A stretch of DNA of 64,000 bases from Pseudomonas sp. PDM15 (GTDB taxonomy: Bacteria; Pseudomonadota; Gammaproteobacteria; Pseudomonadales; Pseudomonadaceae). The stretch is taken from assembly GCF_014851565.1 (NCBI RefSeq), contig NZ_JACVAA010000001.1:186001-250000 (forward strand). The letters are read 5' to 3'. The translations under genes were made by a program, and so were the position numbers. Positions 56,201 through 64,000 of the stretch are shown here, one piece after another; position 1 is the stretch's first letter; every line of letters begins with the position of its first letter. The notes under the pieces were generated by a model. That model was not told where the DNA came from. It saw only the letters and a list, made by a program, of their open reading frames with translations, and ran no database searches.

Positions 56201-57185
56201 CCGTTCCAGTGGCGAAGAGCTCAAGCGCGGCACCTTCGTGCTGCCGACCCTGATCGAGCTGGAAAGCTTCGATGAGATGAAACGCGAGATCTTCGGCCCG
56301 GTACTGCACCTGGTGCGCTACCAGCGCGAAGACCTCGGCAACCTGCTGCAGCAGATCAACGACAGCGGCTACGGCCTGACCCTCGGCGTGCACACCCGCA
56401 TCGACGAGACCATCACTCAGGTGGTGGACACCGCCAAGGTCGGCAACCTGTACGTCAATCGCAACATCGTCGGTGCCGTGGTCGGCGTGCAGCCGTTCGG
56501 CGGCGAGGGCCTGTCCGGTACCGGTCCGAAGGCCGGCGGCCCGCTGTACATGTACCGCCTGCTGTCGACCCGTCCGCAGGAGGCCGTGGCCCAGCACCTC
56601 AAGGGTGACAACGTGCAGGCGCTGACCGCGCCGGCCGACCTGGCCAAGGCGCGTGCCGCCTTCGCCGAGTGGGCGGCCAAGGAGCAGCCGGCCACCGCCG
56701 CGCTGTTCGAGCAGTTCAGCGGCCTGTCGCAGAGCTACTCCAGCCACCTGCTGACCGGCCCTACCGGCGAGCGCAACAGCTACACCCTGCTGCCGCGCGA
56801 GCGCGTGCTGTGCCTGGCCGAGGAGCGTGGCGACCTGCTGGCGCAACTGGCCGCCACCCTGGCGGTGGGCAGCCGTGCGCTGCTGCCGGAGGCTCATCGC
56901 GAGCTGGTTGCCGCGCTGCCGAAAGAGGTGCGGACGCACATTGATCAGGTGGCCGACTGGACCGCGGTCGACGCCGAGTTCGACGCCATCCTGCACCACG
57001 GCGATTCCGACCAGCTGCGTGAAGTCTGCCAGCAGGCGGCTCAGCGCAAGGGCGCGATCATCGGCGTGCACGGCCTGAACAAGGGCGAGACCGACATTCC
57101 GCTGGAGCGCCTGCTGATCGAGCATGCCCTCAGCGTGAACACCGCGGCGGCCGGCGGCAACGCCAGCCTGATGACCATCGGCTGA
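53250..57185 (+). CDS. putA: trifunctional PutA: repressor, proline dehydrogenase and P5C dehydrogenase
   Basis: PutA oxidises proline to glutamate and, via its DNA-binding domain, represses put genes. The 1311-residue product has an N-terminal ribbon-helix-helix (about 1-45; TTTLGVKLDDATRERLKQAA), a proline dehydrogenase barrel (about 240-560; IYEGPGISIKLSALHPRY, GYPVYTRKPYTDISY) and an aldehyde dehydrogenase domain (about 650-1115; catalytic Cys915 in SAGQRCSALR, GLNAMIVDSSALAEQVV). The C-terminal domain is also present. Start ATG 53250 has AGGA six bases upstream and yields the RHH at once; no alternative fits. About 200 bases of promoter region precede it. Confidence 0.97.
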   Translation: MATTTLGVKLDDATRERLKQAAQQLDRTPHWLIKQAIFNYLEQVESGLTPAEHSGLAAAAGEESVDALSEQGLQVFLDFAESILPQSVLRAAITSAYRRPETEALPMLLEQARLPKELAESANKMALGIAEKLRNQKSAGGRQGLVQGLLQEFSLSSQEGVALMCLAEALLRIPDKATRDALIRDKIANGNWSQHLGQSPSMFVNAASWGLLITGKLVSTHNEAGLSSSLNRLIGKSGEPVIRKGVDMAMRLMGEQFVTGETIGEALANATSMESRGFRYSYDMLGEAALTEEDAKRYLASYEQAIHAIGKASHGRGIYEGPGISIKLSALHPRYSRAQYDRVMDELYPILLGLTKLAKQYDIGLNIDAEEADRLEISLDLLERLCFAPELAGWNGIGFVIQAYQKRCPYVIDYVIDLAKRSRHRLMIRLVKGAYWDSEIKRAQVEGLEGYPVYTRKPYTDISYIACARKLLAVPEAIYPQFATHNAHSLSAIYQIAGQNYYPGQYEFQCLHGMGEPLYEQVVGSIKDGKYNRPCRIYAPVGSHETLLAYLVRRLLENGANTSFVNRIADHSISLKELVLDPVEQVERMAAQEGTLGLAHPRIPLPRDLYGEGRVNSSGIDLANEHRLGSLSSALLSSTNTNYVAGPILGCDTPNPGPAEPVRNPADHRDLVGQVHESSEADVKSAILCALSSGPIWQSTLPAERAAVLDRAADQMDGEIQHLMGLLVRESGKTFANAIAEVREAVDFLRYYAAQARTFSNDSYRPLGPVVCISPWNFPLAIFTGQVAAALAAGNTVLAKPAEQTPLIAAQAVRILLEAGVPGGAVQLLPGRGETVGARLVGDERVRGVMFTGSTEVAGILQRNIAGRLDAQGRTIPLIAETGGLNAMIVDSSALAEQVVVDVVSSAFDSAGQRCSALRVLCVQDDVADRVVEMLKGAMAEYSIGSPERLNTDIGPVIDAEAKAGIEAHIEKMREKGRKVFQAARSSGEELKRGTFVLPTLIELESFDEMKREIFGPVLHLVRYQREDLGNLLQQINDSGYGLTLGVHTRIDETITQVVDTAKVGNLYVNRNIVGAVVGVQPFGGEGLSGTGPKAGGPLYMYRLLSTRPQEAVAQHLKGDNVQALTAPADLAKARAAFAEWAAKEQPATAALFEQFSGLSQSYSSHLLTGPTGERNSYTLLPRERVLCLAEERGDLLAQLAATLAVGSRALLPEAHRELVAALPKEVRTHIDQVADWTAVDAEFDAILHHGDSDQLREVCQQAAQRKGAIIGVHGLNKGETDIPLERLLIEHALSVNTAAAGGNASLMTIG

Positions 57186-57449
57186 GATCAAGCCCGTGCG
57201 CAGCGATGCGTGCGGGCGAGATGACCGAACAGGTCGCGCCAGAGAAAGCCGGCTGAAAGCTTTCCCTGGCATGCTGCTCCACAGTTTTGATTGCGGGTGC
57301 TTATGGTGCCCGACCCGGCAATGGCGGATCCTCGCCCGCGCCACGCGCCGTACACCCGCAGTGGGGGCTACCCGCCCGGTACGCCGCGTTACTCCCCGAA
57401 GCCGGACTCGTTCCGGCACCCGGCAGGGCCACAAGCCCGGCCACAAAAA
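57186..57449. other. intergenic region after putA
   Basis: This part of the 308-base gap between putA and the DUF4197 gene has no gene I can support. A hairpin (GCCCGTGCGCA-GCGA-TGCGTGCGGGC, 57191-57216) directly after the putA stop may help terminate putA. The rest is GC-rich with short chance reading frames. Confidence 0.5.
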
Positions 57450-57476
57450 AAGCCCGGCATTTGCCGGGCTTTTGCT
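57450..57476. terminator. bidirectional terminator between putA and the DUF4197 gene
   Basis: A-rich sequence, AAGCCCGGCA-T-TTGCCGGGCTTTTGCTTTT: a strong stem with A and T runs on the two sides, placed to end both the rightward putA and the leftward DUF4197 transcripts. Confidence 0.88.
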
Positions 57477-57493
57477 TTTCCGCTGCAGCGCTT

Positions 57494-58171
57494 TTACAGC
57501 GCGCCGAAGACCTTCTTCGCCAGGCTGGTGGCGGCACCGGCTGGGTTCTGGCGGATGCTGGCTTCCTGCTCGGCGATCATCTTGAACAGGCCGTTCAGGG
57601 CCTGCTCGGTCACGTAGTTCTCGACGTTGGCGCTCTTAGCGTCGACCACACCTAGGGCGGCGGCCTGGCCGGCGAAGCTGTTGTACTGCTGGGCCACGCC
57701 GACCTTGTCGGTGGCCTGCTTGACGATGGGCAGGAACTTGGCGCGGATCTGCTCGCGGCTGGTCTTGTTCAGGTACTGGGTGGCGGAGTCTTCACCGCCG
57801 GCGAGGATGGCCTTGGCATCGCTCACGGTCATCTTCTTCACCGCGTCCACCAGAATCGCCTGGGCCTGCGGCACGGCGGCTTCGGCGGCCTTGTTCATGC
57901 TCGCTTCCAGCTCTTCCACCTGCTCGCCCATGCCCATCATCTTCATGGTCTGCGCGGCCTTGCCCAGCTTGCCGGGCAGCTCGATGCGCACCTCGTCGTT
58001 GTTGCTGAAGCCTCCGGGTTTGCCGAGCTGCTTCACCGCGACTTGCGCACCCTGGGTCAGCGCGTCCTTGAGGCCGCCGCTGGAGTCGCTCTGGGTCAGG
58101 TCGGAAAGGGACAGGGCATAGGCGCCAGCGGACAGCAACAGGCCGGCGGCGAGAGTGGTGAGGCGGAGCAT
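57494..58171 (-). CDS. DUF4197 secreted protein
   Basis: The 225-residue protein has a signal peptide (MLRLTTLAAGLLLSAGAYAL) and a helical DUF4197 domain: SLSDLTQSDSSGGLKDALTQ, then GQAAALGVVDAKSANVENYV and ALNGLFKMIAEQEASIRQNP. The family is common in proteobacteria and thought to be periplasmic; no function is known. ATG 58169-58171 is preceded by GGAAGCC. It is transcribed toward putA and shares the bidirectional terminator. Confidence 0.9.
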   Translation of the reverse strand: MLRLTTLAAGLLLSAGAYALSLSDLTQSDSSGGLKDALTQGAQVAVKQLGKPGGFSNNDEVRIELPGKLGKAAQTMKMMGMGEQVEELEASMNKAAEAAVPQAQAILVDAVKKMTVSDAKAILAGGEDSATQYLNKTSREQIRAKFLPIVKQATDKVGVAQQYNSFAGQAAALGVVDAKSANVENYVTEQALNGLFKMIAEQEASIRQNPAGAATSLAKKVFGAL

Positions 58172-58296
58172 GGAGGCTTCCTTACTACGGTGAGGTTCCG
58201 GCGAGCTTAGCGGAGTGGGGCGGGGGAGCCAAACCCTGAAGTGGTATCCACTCGCGGCGCTTATGGGATTCTACCCACGCTTTGGTATGGGGCGAT

Positions 58297-60879
<2,583 letters not shown>

Positions 60880-61126
60880 GTGTTTGCTCAGCAAGGCAGG
60901 AGCTGAGCTCGATTGAGTTCAGTCACCCACTATGAAAGCAGACTGGCCCGTTGCGTTCCATCTGGATGAGGACGTGGCTTCAACACTGCGCAGATAGCCA
61001 GCGATCGTTCGCTAAGCGGAGATGATCAGGGGAATTTGTCCATCAGGTCGGCTGGGCCTTCCAGCACACGAGCTGCTGCTGCCACTCCTGGATCTCGGGA
61101 AAGTGGCAGCGGACCTGGATGGTGGC

Positions 61127-61333
61127 TCAATTGGGCGCGTTGAGCGGGCTTCCTTCATCCGGCTTGCTGGGTTGCTCGATGCCGGGGTCGTTGGGATCTC
61201 TCCAGTCTTCCGGGCGCTGTTCGTTCGGTGATTGTTCCTCGCCTTCGTCCGGGTAGATTCCCGGCTCGATGGGGGGCACAGGGTCCTGTGGGTCGTCGGC
61301 GCCCATGGGGTTGGCGTAGTGGATCTGGGTCAT
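61127..61333 (-). CDS. small acidic proline-rich protein
   Basis: This 68-residue protein (MTQIHYANPMGADDPQDPVP and onward) has about 27 percent Asp/Glu, many prolines and no membrane segment; it should be disordered and strongly acidic. Evidence that it is real: a good GGGAGGT ribosome binding site seven bases before ATG 61331-61333, and no competing gene. I cannot assign a function or family. It is in the 546-base gap between the hybrid kinase and the MBL-fold gene; 60880-61126 to its left holds nothing else I can support. Confidence 0.55.
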   Translation of the reverse strand: MTQIHYANPMGADDPQDPVPPIEPGIYPDEGEEQSPNEQRPEDWRDPNDPGIEQPSKPDEGSPLNAPN

Positions 61334-61425
61334 GATTCACCTCCCAGGCCGAGATGGCCTGTAGGGTTTCGATGACTCAGGACTGCGCGCGGTTCAAGCA
61401 ATCGACGGTATGGTCATGCCGGGTC

Positions 61426-62232
61426 TCAGGCGCGAAGCGGCATGGGCTGCGCTGCGTCGAACGCCAGGGTCTGGCCGTCCGCGGGAATCAGCAGCCTGTC
61501 GTCCACTCCCGCACTGCGCGCCGCGTCTGCCAGCGCCGCTCTGCTGACCGGGCAGTGGCTGATGGCCTCCAGATGGTTGGCCACCACCATGCCCTTGGCC
61601 AGCCGGGCGAACTTGATGACCTCCTCGAGCCCCATGATGATGTCGCCACCCAGGTCGAAGCGCGCGCCGCCGGCGGGCACCACGCTGACCTGGGGCTGAT
61701 GCCGCAGGACGAACTCGCGCACGGTGGGCGTGAGGATGGTGTCGCCGGCCAGGTAGAGGCTGGGTTCGTCGGGCATGTCGATCAGGTAGCCGACGCCGTG
61801 CTCCATGAGCTTGCCGACCAGTCCCAGGCCGTGGGTGCAGGCAACCGTGCGGATGCTGCCGCCGAGGAAGGGGCTGGGCTGGTCATGTTGCTGTGGCAGT
61901 GGCTGGACGTTCAGGCCCAGCCGCGCGAGATGCGGCGCATCGTGCGGCGTGCAGATCACCGGAATCTGCCTCTCGCGCAGCCAGCGCGTGCCGGCGCGAT
62001 CCAGGTGGTCGAAGTGGCCGCGCTGGCAGTGGGTGATCAGGCAGTGGGTGACCGACTCGAGCGCGGCACCGGTGCCGGCCGGCAGTTCGACCAGCGGGTT
62101 GCGCTGCCGGGCGCCGAACAGGCGCAGCGGCGGCAGCGCGTCCTTGGCGGCCAGCATGGGGTCGACCAGGACGCGGTGCGGGCCGAGCTCGAGAATGATG
62201 GTGGCGTTGCGGATTTGCTGGATGTTCATCAT
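61426..62232 (-). CDS. metallo-beta-lactamase-fold hydrolase, UlaG-like
   Basis: The 268-residue protein starts MMNIQQIRNATIILELGPHR, typical of the UlaG/L-ascorbate-6-phosphate lactonase-like branch. The canonical HxHxDH is altered: THCQRGHFDHLD has His68, then His73-Phe-Asp75-His76, with Arg71 where the first His of the motif should be. Later ligands are present (TVACTHGLG, LYLAGDTIL, VVANHLEA). Substrate unknown. It is divergent from the GlxA-type regulator gene with a 111-base gap, a common regulator-target layout. Confidence 0.85.
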   Translation of the reverse strand: MMNIQQIRNATIILELGPHRVLVDPMLAAKDALPPLRLFGARQRNPLVELPAGTGAALESVTHCLITHCQRGHFDHLDRAGTRWLRERQIPVICTPHDAPHLARLGLNVQPLPQQHDQPSPFLGGSIRTVACTHGLGLVGKLMEHGVGYLIDMPDEPSLYLAGDTILTPTVREFVLRHQPQVSVVPAGGARFDLGGDIIMGLEEVIKFARLAKGMVVANHLEAISHCPVSRAALADAARSAGVDDRLLIPADGQTLAFDAAQPMPLRA

Positions 62233-62343
62233 GTGCCCCTCTGGGTGGTGGCTCTATGGTGCCGAGCGGGGGGCATCGCCATAATGGCAGGAACAGACAT
62301 ATTCAGTTCCTTTTAAGCCATATCGTTTTGCCGAGAAGAAAAC

Positions 62344-63300
62344 ATGCGAATCGGTCTCCTGCTGTTTCCCCGGTGCATGCCCGCCGGGCTGTTCGCCTTT
62401 GCCGACCTTCTGCATGCGGCCAACCGACGGACCGGCCGCGGCTTGTTCGAGGCCGACTATGTGGCCTTGCAGGCGGGGCCGGTCGAGTGTGCCCACGGCG
62501 TCACCCTGCAGGCGACGGCGTCCCTCGCCGAGCGGGAGCTCGATGCCCTGCTGATCCCGGGCTTCTGGGCAGAATCGGCACGGCAGGTCGACGAGGCGCT
62601 GGCCGCGCATGCGCCGCTGGTGCGCGCGCTGTCGATGGGCAACCGGCGCCTGCAGCTGTGGAGCTATTGCACGGGCGTCGGCCTGCTGGCGGCCAGTGGT
62701 CGTCTGGATGGCCAGCCGGCCACGGTGACCTGGTGGCTGGCGGAGACGCTGCGCCAGCGTTTCTCCAGGGTGCAGTGGCAGAGCGAGCAGAACTGCGTGT
62801 TCAACGCGAACACCGCCACGGCGTCGGGAGTGAATGGTTATCTGCCGATTGCCCAGGCGCTGATCGAGCGCAGCGTCAGCGCCGAGGTCGTCCGCGATCT
62901 GAGCAGGCTCATGGTGCTGCCGCGCCCGGTGGTGCCGCATCCTGCGTTTCAGGGCATGAGCCTGATGGAGCAGGGCGGCAAGCTGCTGCGCCAGCTGCAT
63001 GCCCTGGTCGAGCAGCTGCCGGCCGAGCAGATCACGGTGGCGTTGTTGGCGGGCCGGCTGGGCATGTCGGAGCGCACGCTGGCGCGCAAGGTGCTGGGCG
63101 AAACCGGTCAGGCGGTGGCGAGCTACGCCCGGCGGATCAAGCTGAACCAGATCAGCGAGCGTCTCATGCTGACAGCGGCGTCCGTCAGCACCATCAGTGC
63201 CGAGCTGGGCTTCAGCAGCGATTCCAACATGCGGCGCATGTTCAAGGAGCTGACCGGGCTGACCCCGGCCGAATACCGACAGCGCTTCGGCAGGCTCTAG
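62344..63300 (+). CDS. GlxA-type AraC-family transcriptional regulator
   Basis: This 318-residue regulator has an N-terminal DJ-1/PfpI (class I amidotransferase-like) domain (about 1-190; MRIGLLLFPRCMPAGLFAFA, WSYCTGVGLLAASG with a Cys at the nucleophile elbow) and an AraC helix-turn-helix pair (about 220-315; LLAGRLGMSERTLARKVLGE and ISAELGFSSDSNMRRMFKEL). This is the GlxA architecture, seen in regulators of arginine, choline and carnitine catabolism. It probably controls the divergent MBL-fold gene. The inducer is unknown. Confidence 0.9.
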   Translation: MRIGLLLFPRCMPAGLFAFADLLHAANRRTGRGLFEADYVALQAGPVECAHGVTLQATASLAERELDALLIPGFWAESARQVDEALAAHAPLVRALSMGNRRLQLWSYCTGVGLLAASGRLDGQPATVTWWLAETLRQRFSRVQWQSEQNCVFNANTATASGVNGYLPIAQALIERSVSAEVVRDLSRLMVLPRPVVPHPAFQGMSLMEQGGKLLRQLHALVEQLPAEQITVALLAGRLGMSERTLARKVLGETGQAVASYARRIKLNQISERLMLTAASVSTISAELGFSSDSNMRRMFKELTGLTPAEYRQRFGRL

Positions 63301-63310
63301 CGCTGGGCTT

Positions 63311-64000
63311 CTAGGGGGTGCGGTACTGTTCCAGTCGGTGTTGCCAGGATGGCGCCTGTTTCAGCGTGCCGATCACCCGATTCAGCTCCGGAAGCAACCG
63401 GGCATAACCAGTCGGCACTAGCAGGGAGCGTTGATAGGTGCGCAACGGCGGCTGGGCGACATACAGCTGGCTGCGCAGACCTTGCTGCTCCTGGAAATAG
63501 AAATCGAGGGTGCGCTTGCCAATCACGGCGGCGCCTAGCCAGCCACGTTGCAGCCGAAGCAGGTTGGCGCTCTCGCTGATGCCTGCCTCGCGGCTGATCC
63601 GCTCCTTGCCGAGCAGGTCGTCCAGCTCCGGGTAGCGATGCCCACTAACCACGCCCAGGCGTCGCCCGCCAAGCTGGTCGGCGGAAAGCCTGCTGACCTC
63701 GCCCTGGCTGCGGGAGACCAGTAGGTTGGCATCGTCGATGAAGGCCTCCGTCCATAGATGGCGTGGCGCGTCTCCGAACCAGTCGGGGCTGGTGCCCAGC
63801 ACGATGCCGTCGAGCTGGTCCTTCGACAACAGATAGTCCAGGCGCCTGCGTGGAATCTGCCGCACGACGAAGCGGTACTGGGGCAGGTAAGCGTTCAATT
63901 GCTCGGCCAGGTCGTAATACAGCCCCTGCTGGCGCTTGCCATCGATCACATAGGGTGGCTTGTGCTGATAGCTGAACAGGGTGATTTCCTCGACTGCGTG
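63311..64000 (-). CDS. family 3 solute-binding protein, incomplete at the window edge
   Basis: The reading frame runs off the right edge; 229 codons are visible, starting HAVEEITLFSYQHKPPYVID. The motifs are those of an extracytoplasmic binding fold: FSYQHKPPYVIDGKRQQGLY, LNAYLPQYRFVVRQIPRRRL and LGVVSGHRYPELDDLLGKE. The signal peptide and true start lie outside. A GTG at 63947-63949 could be taken for a start but is inside the domain, so the CDS is extended to the edge. The ligand is unknown; it is convergent with the AraC gene, 10 bases apart. Confidence 0.8.
   Translation of the reverse strand, partial: HAVEEITLFSYQHKPPYVIDGKRQQGLYYDLAEQLNAYLPQYRFVVRQIPRRRLDYLLSKDQLDGIVLGTSPDWFGDAPRHLWTEAFIDDANLLVSRSQGEVSRLSADQLGGRRLGVVSGHRYPELDDLLGKERISREAGISESANLLRLQRGWLGAAVIGKRTLDFYFQEQQGLRSQLYVAQPPLRTYQRSLLVPTGYARLLPELNRVIGTLKQAPSWQHRLEQYRTP

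Noticed and set aside
53244..57446. A 1400-residue open frame on the minus strand opposite putA
   Set aside because: It mirrors putA in a high-GC gene, has low-complexity Ala/Gly/Gln/His-rich sequence with no domain, and putA itself is certain.

Overview
The window is high-GC DNA that reads as a Pseudomonas (sensu lato) chromosome. Gene orders such as prfB-lysS-TetR-lipoprotein, ppc/adk/tsaB and rsmJ-mexL-mexJ-mexK, and the dauB-dauA-dauR cluster, match what I remember of P. aeruginosa. Several stretches (three tandem beta-helix genes, an exosortase locus, orphan lapG) do not, so a different species is likely (P. mendocina/oleovorans-like is a guess). I saw no tRNA, rRNA, CRISPR array, insertion sequence or prophage.

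Layout. 1-4.1 kb: end of an SDR gene, yaaA, a PIN-PhoH ATPase and the overlapping molybdopterin genes moaC-moaD-moaE. 4.1-11.8 kb: an amino-acid block with two periplasmic binding proteins, a PotE-like antiporter, a frameshifted ArsR regulator divergent from two small ferredoxin-like-fold proteins, and the leftward operon dauB-dauA-dauR for D-arginine/L-arginine interconversion. A 26-base motif lies upstream of both dauB and the first binding-protein gene, which suggests one regulon. 11.8-17.1 kb: a membrane protein, a CoA-transferase, a rhomboid-like protein, yaeQ and recJ. 17.2-21.7 kb: three tandem secreted CSLREA beta-helix paralogues, with a decayed copy of the recJ 3' part between the first two. 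21.7-29.6 kb: surface and signalling genes: a LapG-type protease, a DUF533 protein, a membrane diguanylate cyclase and, divergent from it, a VIT/VWA protein with a PEP-CTERM-like tail, an exosortase and an outer-membrane beta-barrel protein.

29.6-53 kb is mostly conserved core: prfB with its programmed frameshift, lysS, a TetR regulator, a lipoprotein, a QEGLA-motif putative peptidase, a TIGR00266/AIM24 protein, a macro-domain protein, two lipoproteins (DUF4398, OmpA-like), ppc, adk, tsaB, a DUF72 protein, a PEP-mutase-like protein, an extensin-like protein, an EF-hand-like protein, rsmJ and the mexL/mexJK efflux locus. 53-64 kb: putA, a DUF4197 protein, a hybrid histidine kinase, a small acidic protein, a metallo-beta-lactamase-fold protein, a GlxA-type AraC regulator and part of another binding protein.

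Four copies of a roughly 115-base intergenic hairpin repeat occur at 29.57, 35.31, 42.54 and 43.88 kb. Their stem sequences differ between copies but the pairing is kept. Calls rest on reading motifs and remembered families; no database search was run.
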